DNA of 64,000 nucleotides, from contig JAIRSK010000020.1 in assembly GCA_031255495.1 (NCBI GenBank), forward strand, positions 1 through 64,000, in the 5' to 3' direction. Source of the DNA: Endomicrobiellum devescovinae (GTDB lineage: Bacteria > Elusimicrobiota > Endomicrobiia > Endomicrobiales > Endomicrobiaceae). The notes below the pieces were generated by a model, which worked only from the letters and a program-made list of their open reading frames with translations, was not told the origin of the DNA and made no database searches. Below, in pieces: positions 15,505 to 24,379 of this stretch (positions are counted from its first letter, which is position 1; every line of letters starts with the position of its first letter). Position numbers and translations under genes: made by a program.

Positions 15505-18500
15505 TTATTTGCCTTTATTTTTTAGTATTGGCGAATAGTATTTTATAAGTCCGCAAGGGCTTAAAATAACTTTTCTAGGATTATATTTTTGCATTGAATT
15601 TAGATTAAACGAATCATATGGCTTATATGAACTTTTTATTATATTGCTAAACCAAAGTTGAATATTATCATTTTCAACTTCAGTGAAAGTATTAACTCTA
15701 ATAAAAGTTCCATCTGGAAGAGCAGAACCACATCTATTTTTTAAAGATACTTTATCATTTATAGTATAATCTAGTTCTAAAATATCTCCTCCATAAATTC
15801 TTTCAAACAATTTAAATTCTTGCTCTTTATATTTAGGCTTAATTTTTTTCTGAGCACCAATTTTTCTTATAATTTCTCCGCAAAGTTTGTTTTTATTGTA
15901 ATACAAATCTATGCATAAACTATCGCCAGTATCATATCCGTATCCATATTGTTTCTCTTTTGGTTTGGAAATAGCAAAAAATTTGCTTGGTTCCTTTTTA
16001 GAAAGTTGCACATAAAACTTATTCGGCAACAAAGAAATGGCTTTTTTATATATGTTGGCATCGTCCACTTTACATTCTTTCTTCCTTTCGGTTTTCGCTT
16101 TTTTATTTTCTTCTTCAATCAATTCTTTAGCTTCTTTAAGATTTCTTTGTATATCTTCAAATAGTTTTTTATTATTAACAACTTCTTTTTTTATTTTCTC
16201 ATTTTTTAATTCGTTTTGTTTTCTTTCAAATTTTAAAAGAGCAGTTTCTAAAATTTCTTTTGGAGTTTTTTTCTTATCTATTAATTTTATTTCGCTTAAC
16301 GATTTGCGGGCAGTTAAAATATACTCATCACTTGAATTATAAACTTTATACATTGTTGCTTTTAGAAGTTCGCCGTTATTATTATGATCGTGCTTAATGC
16401 TGATAAAAGAGTCTTTTAATGCTTGGTTTATAGAATTTTTAAAAGATTCTAATTCTAAATTATTTGGAGGAATTAAAATTTTAGAAAGCCAATTTTTATC
16501 TCTATAATTTATTTTATATCCTTGTCCGGCTAGCTTATTTAATAAATTGCCGTAACCTCTTGAAGCAAATGCTATAACTATAGCGTCTAACGCATGGTGT
16601 CTGTTATCTAATCTAATTTTTTTGTTTTTATTAACATCATCTTGAAACTTTTCTAATTCCTTATCAGATAGCAATTTTTCTGCAAAAGGGATTAGTAATC
16701 CTGATAATCCCCACGCTAAGCGCAGTTGAGCCGTCAAAGAGCCTTTAACACAAATTATATTTGGCTTCTCAAATAAGCATGAGAGATGTTTATGTGCGAT
16801 TTTAGAGATATAAGAATTGTCTGTTTCAAATCTCTTTTTCATAGGCTTGTTTTCTATAAATTTTTCAAAAACTCCTTGATAAAAGCGCCAAGCTTTTTTA
16901 GGAAGATTCTTTTTAGCATTTGCAAGTATTTCGTTATAATTGTATTTAATATCCCCAAATTTTGGCGATGATCCGAAAGCGTTAAAAGGCGACTGCTTGC
17001 CTTTATTTTCATTACAGCTTGTATGCGAAATAACACGATTGTTCCTTGTATTATCTTCACTTTCAGAAATAGGAAATAAATGCTCTATATCAACTTTATT
17101 ATTTATAATATCGTTAGCATTTATTTGCTGTAAACAAAATGGACAGATCTGATTTTGTTCTTCAAATAAGTCAAATTTTAAAATATAGTTTTTTGGATTT
17201 TCATTTCTTGTTTTTATAGTTTGTTGGTGCTTTTCTATATACTCTTTATAAATTCTATTCCTCTCCGTTTCGTTATGGCTTTGCTCATTACTTAATTGCA
17301 ACCTATCTTTAGCAGATTTTTTTAATTCTTTTGCAGTTTCCAAACCTATCTCTACAGGTTTCTTACCAAAAATTTCTATAATTTCATTAACTAATTTGCG
17401 AAGCTCGTTTAGTGTTTGATGGACTACGGGATTTGCAATTCTTCCATAGTTTAATTCGTCTTTATTTGTATAAGGTGTTTTATATTTTCTTTCAGCAAAT
17501 TGCTTTGAAAAACCTTTTGCAATTACTGCTTGCGTGCTTTCAGGCAAAACGGTACCATAATAAGGCAATTTGTCTTTAACAGATTGTTTGTCTTTTGTTA
17601 ACTTACCTTCGTTTAAAGCTTCTTCTATTGCTTCTGTATAAGATAAACCATCTTTTATTTTCTCTAAAACTATTTTCATAGCGCTTTTGCCAACTGGCGC
17701 ATATGAAGATGCTAGCACAAGTTTATCAAAAGCTTCATCTATTTCTTTGTCCGATAATTTGTATTCCTTTTTGAGTTTATCTTTCAAACTTTTTTCATCT
17801 GGACAAGAATTCCAATCGTATAAAAAGTGATCTTGTTGCTGTCCAGAAAATCTTTCCCAAAATGGCATATCTTCCAGCACGCGTAATTTATAACCTTTTA
17901 TTTTTTGTGTCTTTTTATCTCTTCCCTGTAGAGCAATATCTTGAGAGTCCACATTTTCTAACTCTAACAATTTTTGTGTTTGTGATTGCGTTAATTCTTT
18001 TCCCGATAAAAGATGTGCAAATAATTTTTCTTTTTGTTCTTTTGAAAACTGTTTTTCTTCATAATTTGTAATTTCACCTGTGTCTTTATCAACAATAGCC
18101 TGCGAATATCTTGCATTATTTAAAGCTTCCCAAAGACGACGTTCTTCATTTAACTTATGGGAGCGAGGCAAGCGTTTTTCATTTTTAAAATATGGACAAC
18201 ATCTACTTTCAGGTATTAACTTTTCCGTTTCGTAATTTATCGCTTTAACAATTTGCTCAATATAATCGTTAGCTAATTCTTTATAATATTGCGCTTGATT
18301 ATTTAAAATTGATTGCGTTTCTTTAATTGTAAAATCTCTTGCGGGAAAAAATTGATGATTATCTGTAGCGTTGCTCACTTTTTCTCTTTTATGTTTTTCT
18401 TTGTTTTCAAATTTTTCTCTGTAAAGATATTCGCCGTAAGTTCTATAATGCTTCTCTTTCATTATTTGTCCAACACTTTTGGCTATTTTTTTATTTTTCG

Positions 18501-19044
18501 TATTTTCTTTTTGAGTTTCTTCAGAATCTTCTTCAAAAGTTCTTATTGCAGAAGAACCTCTATGATTTGCGATATGGTATAAAGCATATCCTATTTCTTG
18601 CAGAGATAATTTTTCGTCAAGAGCCTTAACTCTTAGTTCATATACATCTTTTTGTAAAACTCCTACAGGAAATCTTTTAGAAGAAGTTTCCTGATCCGAT
18701 GAATTTTCTTTTTTGTCTAAATTATTTGGAACAGGTAAAGCTAACTTTTTAGATGCTAAAAGTTTCCATAAATAACGCATTCTTTCTCTAGTATGTCTAT
18801 GATTATTCCTTTGCCCTCTTTGCATTCTTCTATTTATAGCACCATCAGACGCTTTGAAAATTCTTGAGCCGTTCATTATTATTTCTTTAGGTAACAAATT
18901 TTTCTCTGAGTTTTTTTCCATAGACACTATCGCAAAGCCTATGGAACCCACTCCTAAGTCTAGCCCTATACGATAATCTCTATTTCTTAATTTTTCTTTT
19001 ATTTGCGCTAAATATTTCAGATAAATTTGATTTTTTGATTGCAT
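15505..19044 (-). CDS. cas9: CRISPR-associated endonuclease Cas9, subtype II-C
   Basis: A 1179-residue RNA-guided DNA nuclease with every catalytic residue in place. RuvC-I is GLDLGVGSIG (Asp29), followed by an Arg-rich bridge helix (INRRMQRGQRNNHRHTRERMR, about 71-90). RuvC-II is EIGLETAKE (Glu569), the HNH domain has CPFC at its start and VDIEHLFPIS (His655) with zinc-type Cys pairs, and RuvC-III is HHALDA (His816, Asp820). The recognition lobe between about 100 and 540 is compact, and about 350 residues remain for the PAM-interacting end. GGAAGGG precedes the only suitable ATG. The gene set cas9-cas1-cas2 without csn2 or cas4 defines II-C. Confidence 0.97.
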   Translation of the reverse strand: MQSKNQIYLKYLAQIKEKLRNRDYRIGLDLGVGSIGFAIVSMEKNSEKNLLPKEIIMNGSRIFKASDGAINRRMQRGQRNNHRHTRERMRYLWKLLASKKLALPVPNNLDKKENSSDQETSSKRFPVGVLQKDVYELRVKALDEKLSLQEIGYALYHIANHRGSSAIRTFEEDSEETQKENTKNKKIAKSVGQIMKEKHYRTYGEYLYREKFENKEKHKREKVSNATDNHQFFPARDFTIKETQSILNNQAQYYKELANDYIEQIVKAINYETEKLIPESRCCPYFKNEKRLPRSHKLNEERRLWEALNNARYSQAIVDKDTGEITNYEEKQFSKEQKEKLFAHLLSGKELTQSQTQKLLELENVDSQDIALQGRDKKTQKIKGYKLRVLEDMPFWERFSGQQQDHFLYDWNSCPDEKSLKDKLKKEYKLSDKEIDEAFDKLVLASSYAPVGKSAMKIVLEKIKDGLSYTEAIEEALNEGKLTKDKQSVKDKLPYYGTVLPESTQAVIAKGFSKQFAERKYKTPYTNKDELNYGRIANPVVHQTLNELRKLVNEIIEIFGKKPVEIGLETAKELKKSAKDRLQLSNEQSHNETERNRIYKEYIEKHQQTIKTRNENPKNYILKFDLFEEQNQICPFCLQQINANDIINNKVDIEHLFPISESEDNTRNNRVISHTSCNENKGKQSPFNAFGSSPKFGDIKYNYNEILANAKKNLPKKAWRFYQGVFEKFIENKPMKKRFETDNSYISKIAHKHLSCLFEKPNIICVKGSLTAQLRLAWGLSGLLIPFAEKLLSDKELEKFQDDVNKNKKIRLDNRHHALDAIVIAFASRGYGNLLNKLAGQGYKINYRDKNWLSKILIPPNNLELESFKNSINQALKDSFISIKHDHNNNGELLKATMYKVYNSSDEYILTARKSLSEIKLIDKKKTPKEILETALLKFERKQNELKNEKIKKEVVNNKKLFEDIQRNLKEAKELIEEENKKAKTERKKECKVDDANIYKKAISLLPNKFYVQLSKKEPSKFFAISKPKEKQYGYGYDTGDSLCIDLYYNKNKLCGEIIRKIGAQKKIKPKYKEQEFKLFERIYGGDILELDYTINDKVSLKNRCGSALPDGTFIRVNTFTEVENDNIQLWFSNIIKSSYKPYDSFNLNSMQKYNPRKVILSPCGLIKYYSPILKNKGK

Positions 19045-19177
19045 ATTCCCTTCCTAATTTTATTTTTATAGATTTAAAATCTGCTGAATGAGCATATATT
19101 TCTTTATTCATAATCAGTCTGTATTTTTAAATCAACAAATATCAACACAGCGTATAATAATGACAACATTAACATGA

Positions 19178-19193
19178 TAAGAAAATTTTCTTA
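19178..19193. promoter_or_regulatory. Perfect 16-bp palindrome upstream of cas9
   Basis: TAAGAAAA and TTTTCTTA are exact inverted complements. It lies about 135 bp upstream of the cas9 start. Leftward promoter candidates lie between it and cas9 (for example TTGTCA with GATATT 17 bp away, or TTGATT with TATGAA 17 bp away). It could be an operator for the cas operon, but an AT-rich palindrome this size can be chance. Confidence 0.35.
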
Positions 19194-19283
19194 GAATTAT
19201 GCCAAACTCTACTTCGTCGGCAGGATTAATTAAGCACCTGCTGTATGAATTAAAAAGAGGAATGCAACCTTTAGGCATTATAG

Positions 19284-19315
19284 AAAAAAAAAAAAATAGA
19301 AAATCTAGTATCTAT
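19284..19315 (-). terminator. Terminator of the trp operon
   Basis: On the minus strand ATAGA and TCTAT form a short stem around a 10-base loop, followed by a run of 13 T residues (19296-19284). The weak stem is offset by the long T tract. It lies about 90 bp after trpA, with two further hairpins (19336-19380) in between that could stabilise the 3' end of the operon mRNA. Confidence 0.6.
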
Positions 19316-19403
19316 AAAATTATTGTTCAGATATACTCATGTATGGCTGTGTATGAGTAACTTTACAGACGACAAAGTTAAAAATGTTTTAATAATTTTT
19401 ATA

Positions 19404-20180
19404 TCAATTGAGTATAATAGCTTTTTTAAGTTCAGACGAATAATTTGCTAGTTTTACAGCCGCATTAACTTTATATTGTTCTATTATTTTTACAACAGCG
19501 CTGCCTATTATTACACCATCTGCACATTTTACAATTTCTTTTGCCTGAGAAGTTTTTGAAATACCAAAACCAACAACAACCGGAATATCTGTAACATTTT
19601 TTATTTCAGACATAATCGCTTTAATATCTGTAGTTATCCTATTTCTTAGTCCTGTAACGCCAAGCGACGAAACAAGATATATAAATCCTTCAGCTTGTTT
19701 TGCTAAAATAGGTATTCTTTTTTTAGAAGTCGGAGCTATCAAAGTAATAATTGTTATGCTGTATTTTCTTGCAAAATGTTTAACTTCTTCCTGTTCTTCA
19801 AAAGGCATATCAGGAACAATTATTCCATCTAGTCCTACCTCTTTACATCTTTTAAAAAATTTCTCATAACCATAAAAGAACATAGAGTTTAAATATGTCA
19901 TAAAAACTAAAGGAATATCAGATTTTTTTCTGACATTGAGAACTATGCCAAAAATATCTTCTAAATTTATATTTTTAGATAATGCTCTTACCATAGCGTT
20001 TTGTATTGTTTCCCCTTCTGCAACAGGATCTGAAAATGGAATTCCTATTTCTATTAAATCAGCTCCGTTTAAAGCCATCGCTAAAATATACTCTTCAGTT
20101 TTAGAAATATCAGGATCGCCAGCAGTAAGATATGTTATTAAAGCTTTATTATTTTTAAATATTTTAGTTATTCTATTCAT
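19404..20180 (-). CDS. trpA: Tryptophan synthase alpha chain
   Basis: A 258-residue TIM-barrel enzyme that splits indole-3-glycerol phosphate to indole and glyceraldehyde 3-phosphate and passes indole to TrpB. The active-site block LIEIGIPFSDPVAEGETIQ gives the catalytic Glu44 (E. coli Glu49). The position equal to E. coli Asp60 is Glu55 here, a conservative change that, as far as I recall, also occurs in some Clostridia. GFGISK near the C-terminus is the phosphate-binding loop. It is the last gene of the operon, 1 bp after trpB. Confidence 0.96.
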   Translation of the reverse strand: MNRITKIFKNNKALITYLTAGDPDISKTEEYILAMALNGADLIEIGIPFSDPVAEGETIQNAMVRALSKNINLEDIFGIVLNVRKKSDIPLVFMTYLNSMFFYGYEKFFKRCKEVGLDGIIVPDMPFEEQEEVKHFARKYSITIITLIAPTSKKRIPILAKQAEGFIYLVSSLGVTGLRNRITTDIKAIMSEIKNVTDIPVVVGFGISKTSQAKEIVKCADGVIIGSAVVKIIEQYKVNAAVKLANYSSELKKAIILN

Positions 20181-20181
20181 T

Positions 20182-21357
20182 TTATATAACTCCTTTATAC
20201 TCAGCTATCATCGCAACGTCCTTGTCTCCTCTGCCAGAAATACAAACAACTATTATTTCATCTTTTGACATTTTTGGAGCAAGCTGCATTGCATAATACA
20301 TTGCATGAGCAGATTCTATTGCCGGAATAATTCCTTCAGTTTTTGATAGAAATTCAAAAGCTGCAACTGCTTCATCATCAGTGACGGGAATATATTCAGC
20401 TCTTTTTGTATCGTGCAGATAAGCATGCTCAGGACCTATGCCTGGATAATCAAGCCCTGCCGATATTGAATATACGGGAGCAATTTGCCCATTTTCCGTC
20501 TGGCAAAAATAAGATTTCATTCCGTGGAATATCCCGACTTTTCCTTTTGTAATAGTGGCAGCCGTTTCTAAAGTATCAACGCCTTTGCCCGCAGCTTCAC
20601 AGCCTATAAGGTTAACTTCTTTATCATTTATAAAATTATAAAAAGCACCTATTGAGTTTGAACCGCCTCCAACGCAAGCAATAACAACAGACGGCAGTTT
20701 TGATTCTTTTTTAAACAACTGTTCTTTTATTTCTTTGCTTATAATGCTTTGGAAATCTCTTACAATGTGAGGATATGGATAAGGTCCCATTGCAGAACCT
20801 AAAACATAAAATGTATCGTCAATCCTGCTGCTCCATTCTCTCATTGTTTGGCTTACAGCATCTTTTAAAGTTTTTGTGCCAGTTTCAACAGAATTGACTT
20901 TAGCACCCAATAGTTGCATTCTAAAAACATTTAAAGACTGTCGTTCAATATCTTCTCGCCCCATAAAAATTTCACATTCCATATTAAACAGTGCAGCAGC
21001 AGTAGCTGTTGCAACGCCATGCTGCCCGGCGCCTGTTTCTGCTATAACTCTTGTTTTGCCCATCTTTTTTGCAAGTAAAATCTGTCCTAAAACATTGTTT
21101 ATTTTATGAGATCCTGTATGATTTAAATCTTCTCTTTTTAAATATATTTTCGCACCGCCAAGTTTTTCAGTAGCATTTTTAGCAAAATACAATCTTGACG
21201 GTCTGCCTGCATATTCATTAAGCAAACATTTAAGCTCACTATTAAACTGCTTGTCATTTTTAAAATGATTGTATGCCGTTTCCAATTCATTTACAGCATT
21301 CATAAGCGTTTCAGGTATATATTGACCACCGTATATTCCAAATTTTTCTTTTGACAT
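20182..21357 (-). CDS. trpB: Tryptophan synthase beta chain
   Basis: A 391-residue PLP enzyme that joins indole and serine to tryptophan. HTGSHKINN contains the Schiff-base Lys85, the catalytic Glu lies in ETGAGQHG, and CVGGGSNSIG is the PLP phosphate loop. The length and motifs are those of the classical TrpB1 partner of TrpA, not the longer TrpB2. It lies between trpF and trpA in the operon. Confidence 0.97.
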   Translation of the reverse strand: MSKEKFGIYGGQYIPETLMNAVNELETAYNHFKNDKQFNSELKCLLNEYAGRPSRLYFAKNATEKLGGAKIYLKREDLNHTGSHKINNVLGQILLAKKMGKTRVIAETGAGQHGVATATAAALFNMECEIFMGREDIERQSLNVFRMQLLGAKVNSVETGTKTLKDAVSQTMREWSSRIDDTFYVLGSAMGPYPYPHIVRDFQSIISKEIKEQLFKKESKLPSVVIACVGGGSNSIGAFYNFINDKEVNLIGCEAAGKGVDTLETAATITKGKVGIFHGMKSYFCQTENGQIAPVYSISAGLDYPGIGPEHAYLHDTKRAEYIPVTDDEAVAAFEFLSKTEGIIPAIESAHAMYYAMQLAPKMSKDEIIVVCISGRGDKDVAMIAEYKGVI

Positions 21358-21367
21358 AGAGTATCTC

Positions 21368-21982
21368 CTATTTCACATCAGAATGTTTTCTAACAATTTG
21401 TATTATTTCTTTTATCTTCTTTAAATCTTTTATTCCGTTTATTTCAACTCCGCTACTTAAATCTACACAATAAGGTTTTAATTCTGTTAATGCATTTTCT
21501 ATATTGTCCTTATTCAAACCTCCAGCAAGAAAAAATGGCTGTTTGTATTCTCTAATTAAATGCCAATCAAAAACTTTACCACAGCCTCCATATTCAAAAT
21601 TGCTGTACGTATCAAAAAGAACAAAGTCCGCTTTTGTGTTAATATCGCATATCTTTTCTTTAACTCTGATAACTTTTATAATAGGCTGTTTTACTTTTTC
21701 TTTTAATTTAGATATATAAAGTTCGTCTTCATCGCCGTGAAGCTGCACTAAATCAATAACACAATCTTTGCATAAGTTCAAAATATTATCCACATCTTCA
21801 TTTGCAAATACCCCAACCGTTTGAATTTCTTTATTAAGCAAAAATTTCAACTTTGTAGCGATATTAAAATCTATTTTTCTCTTTTCCCCTGCAAAAACAA
21901 AACCTATATAATCAGGTCTTGCAATATTTACAAAACTTATTTCTTCTTCTCTTTTAAGACCACATATTTTTATTTTTGTCAT
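21368..21982 (-). CDS. trpF: Phosphoribosylanthranilate isomerase
   Basis: A 204-residue TIM barrel catalysing the Amadori rearrangement of phosphoribosylanthranilate. KICGLKR near the N-terminus supplies the catalytic Cys7. LVQLHGDED and the C-terminal VDLSSGVE (catalytic Asp) are family signatures, and FLAGGLNKDN is the phosphate-binding turn. It is separate from trpC, unlike the fused enzyme of enterobacteria. It is spaced 10 bp from both neighbours in the operon. Confidence 0.96.
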   Translation of the reverse strand: MTKIKICGLKREEEISFVNIARPDYIGFVFAGEKRKIDFNIATKLKFLLNKEIQTVGVFANEDVDNILNLCKDCVIDLVQLHGDEDELYISKLKEKVKQPIIKVIRVKEKICDINTKADFVLFDTYSNFEYGGCGKVFDWHLIREYKQPFFLAGGLNKDNIENALTELKPYCVDLSSGVEINGIKDLKKIKEIIQIVRKHSDVK

Positions 21983-21992
21983 TTTTCTATTC

Positions 21993-22769
21993 CTAAGACA
22001 TTAGCTCTTTAAGTTTTAAGTTAATATTGCCGCTTCTCATCAATTCTTCGCCAATTAAAACAGCATTAATATTGTTTGCTTTTAGCATGTCTATGTGTTC
22101 TTTTGTTTTAATTCCGCTTTCTGAAACAAAAATTTTATCATTAGGCACAAGCTTGCGAAGTCTTATAGTATTATTTAAATCCACTTTAAAATTTTTAAGA
22201 TTTCTATTGTTTACTCCTATGATTTTAGCCCCAATGTTTAATGCCATATCAAGTTCTTTTTCATTATGAACTTCAACAAGGCAAGATAGACCAAGTACAT
22301 TTGCTATTTCAAAAAAATCTTTTAAAACTGGATTGTCTAAAATAGAGCATATTAAAAGTATTGCGTCTGCCCCTATAATTTTAGATTCATATATCTGATA
22401 AGAGTCTATTATAAAATCCTTACGCAATACAGGAACGGTAACAATATCTTTTATTTCTTTAAGATAATCTCTGTTTCCAAGAAAAAAGTCAGGCTCGGTA
22501 ATAACAGAAATTGCAGCAGCTCCAGAGTTTTGATATTCCATAGCTATTTCTTTATAATTAAAATTATCTGAAATTAGCCCTTTTGACGGAGACGCTTGCT
22601 TTATCTCGCAAATAAAGTTTATGCTCGGTTTTGACAATGCTTCTTCAAATTTATAAGACAATTTTTCTGCTGTGTTTAATGCTTCTTTTTTTACTACATC
22701 AAAAGATTTTTTACTTTTCTCTTTATTTACTCTTATTCTTGTGGCAGCAACTATTTTGTCTAAAATCAT
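21993..22769 (-). CDS. trpC: Indole-3-glycerol phosphate synthase
   Basis: A 258-residue TIM barrel that closes the indole ring. CEIKQASPSKG holds the first catalytic Lys, VLRKDFI the second, LVEVHNEKEL the conserved Glu-containing strand, and ISESG-like VSESGI the product loop. Stand-alone length without a TrpF fusion. It follows trpD by 9 bp. Confidence 0.96.
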   Translation of the reverse strand: MILDKIVAATRIRVNKEKSKKSFDVVKKEALNTAEKLSYKFEEALSKPSINFICEIKQASPSKGLISDNFNYKEIAMEYQNSGAAAISVITEPDFFLGNRDYLKEIKDIVTVPVLRKDFIIDSYQIYESKIIGADAILLICSILDNPVLKDFFEIANVLGLSCLVEVHNEKELDMALNIGAKIIGVNNRNLKNFKVDLNNTIRLRKLVPNDKIFVSESGIKTKEHIDMLKANNINAVLIGEELMRSGNINLKLKELMS

Positions 22770-22778
22770 ATAAACCTC

Positions 22779-23792
22779 TCAATTAAAACTGTTGGACATT
22801 TTGATAAAGTCATTTAATTTGTTTAAAGCTTTTTTGCTGTCTATCATCTCTTGAGCAATTTTTATACACTCTCTTAGAGTTACGTCATTGTAAAACATAT
22901 ACAAACATACGGCGGAATTTAAAACGACAGTATCTCTCTTTGCTCCATGCTCGCCGTTTAACACGCTTAAGGCAATTTCTTTATTTTTTTCAGGAGATCC
23001 TCCTATAAGCTCAGATAATTTGCACCTTTTTAATCCAAACTGTTCAGGAGTAATAAAGAAACTGTTTATTTTGCCGTCATTTACTTCACAAACAGTTGTA
23101 GTATCAGACAAAGTAACTTCGTCAAGACCGTCATGTCCATGCACAACCATCGCTCTCTTTACGCCAAGGTTTGCAAGAACATTGGCTATAGGTTCAACAA
23201 GGTTCTCATCATAAACACCTATAAGCTCATAATTCGCTCTAGCAGGGTTTGCCAAAGGTCCTAAAATGTTAAATATTGTTCTTATACCTAGTTCTTTTCT
23301 AACTTTAGCAACATACTTCATTGACGAATGAAATGTCTGAGCCATTAAAAAACATATGCCTGTTTTTTCTAATACTTCTTCACACTGATTAGGAGTAAGC
23401 ATTACGTTTACACCTAAAGCTTCAAAAATGTCCGCACTACCACATTTGCTAGATACACTTCTGTTTCCGTGCTTTGCAACGGGAATTCCTGCAGCAGCAA
23501 TTACCAAAGAAGATATTGACGAAATATTAAACGTTGCAAGTTCGTCCCCTCCTGTGCCTACAATATCAAGCACATCATATTTAGGGTTTAACTTTTGACA
23601 TTTTTCTCTCATAACCATTGCGCAAGCTGTTATTTCTTCTATTGTTTCACCTTTAAGCCTTAACGCCGTTAGAAAAGATGCAATTTGTGCGTCTGTAGCG
23701 GCACCGTCCATTATCTCGCTCATAACTTGTTTTGTTTTATCTATTGTAAGATTTTGTTTGTTTACTATTTCGTATATTGATTCTGTTATCAT
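22779..23792 (-). CDS. trpD: Anthranilate phosphoribosyltransferase
   Basis: A 337-residue enzyme that transfers the phosphoribosyl group of PRPP to anthranilate. DIVGTGGDELATFNISS is the PRPP-binding glycine loop, KHGNRSVSSKCGSAD follows, and GHDGLDE is a conserved late motif with Mg-binding acidic residues. It is not fused to trpG, unlike in E. coli. It lies 8 bp after trpG. Confidence 0.96.
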   Translation of the reverse strand: MITESIYEIVNKQNLTIDKTKQVMSEIMDGAATDAQIASFLTALRLKGETIEEITACAMVMREKCQKLNPKYDVLDIVGTGGDELATFNISSISSLVIAAAGIPVAKHGNRSVSSKCGSADIFEALGVNVMLTPNQCEEVLEKTGICFLMAQTFHSSMKYVAKVRKELGIRTIFNILGPLANPARANYELIGVYDENLVEPIANVLANLGVKRAMVVHGHDGLDEVTLSDTTTVCEVNDGKINSFFITPEQFGLKRCKLSELIGGSPEKNKEIALSVLNGEHGAKRDTVVLNSAVCLYMFYNDVTLRECIKIAQEMIDSKKALNKLNDFIKMSNSFN

Positions 23793-23800
23793 GTTTGCCT

Positions 23801-24379
23801 CTATTTAAAATTTTGTAACTTAAGAAAATTTTCAATTATTGTTATTCCGTTTTTTGTAAGTATTGATTCAGAGTGAAACTGAACTCCATAAATATCAAAA
23901 TCTTTATGTTTCACACCCATTGCCTGAGACTCTTCATCTTCGGCTATTACAAGTAAGTCATCTGAAAAACTAGCTCTACTAGCAACAAGAGAATGGTATC
24001 TTGCAGCTGTAATAACAGGAGAAAGACCTTTAAAAATAGGGCTGCCATTAGCAATGTGTATATTGCTTGTCTTGCCGTGCATCAACTTTTGCGCATATGT
24101 AATTTTTGCTCCGAAAACTTCGCATATAGCTTGATGCCCTAAACAAACGCCAAGTATAGGAACCCTCTCTTTAAAATATTTTATTGCCTCTTCACATATA
24201 CCAGCAGCGTTTGGTCTTCCGGGTCCTGGAGAAATTATTAAATGTGTAAATTGCAAATTATCCATTTCCTTAACTGTCATTTCGTCATTCTTGACGACTC
24301 TAACATCTTTATTTATAGCTCCAACATATTGGTAGAGGTTATAAGAAAAACTATCATAATTATCTATAATCAAAATCAT
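23801..24379 (-). CDS. trpG: Anthranilate synthase component II (glutamine amidotransferase)
   Basis: About 192 residues starting at MILIIDNYDSF. The longer frame to 24439 lies inside trpE and is not used. A GGAGG site in the end of trpE and an ATGA overlap with the trpE stop fix the start. It has the class-I amidotransferase triad: Cys79 in GVCLGHQ, and the His and Glu in FHSES near residues 170-172. It delivers ammonia from glutamine to TrpE. It may also serve p-aminobenzoate synthesis, as some organisms share one subunit. Confidence 0.94.
   Translation of the reverse strand: MILIIDNYDSFSYNLYQYVGAINKDVRVVKNDEMTVKEMDNLQFTHLIISPGPGRPNAAGICEEAIKYFKERVPILGVCLGHQAICEVFGAKITYAQKLMHGKTSNIHIANGSPIFKGLSPVITAARYHSLVASRASFSDDLLVIAEDEESQAMGVKHKDFDIYGVQFHSESILTKNGITIIENFLKLQNFK

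Larger units (their letters stand above)
19045..19403. other. cas9-trpA intergenic region
   Basis: This 359-bp gap carries the cas9 promoter region, the palindrome at 19178, the T13-tailed terminator of the trp operon and two adjacent hairpins (ACTCAT/ATGAGT at about 19336-19357 and AACTTT/AAAGTT at about 19359-19380). A 53-codon rightward frame (19199-19360) has no ribosome binding site and is not called. No CRISPR repeats are present. Confidence 0.5.

Noticed and set aside
15909..18582. Several frames of 60-100 codons antisense to or inside cas9
   Set aside because: They are Phe- and Ser-rich shadows of the Lys- and Glu-rich Cas9 coding strand and have no translation signals.
19199..19360. 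53-codon rightward frame upstream of cas9
   Set aside because: No ribosome binding site before its ATG, a run of Lys codons from the A13 tract that is better explained as the trp terminator, and it covers the palindrome and two hairpins.
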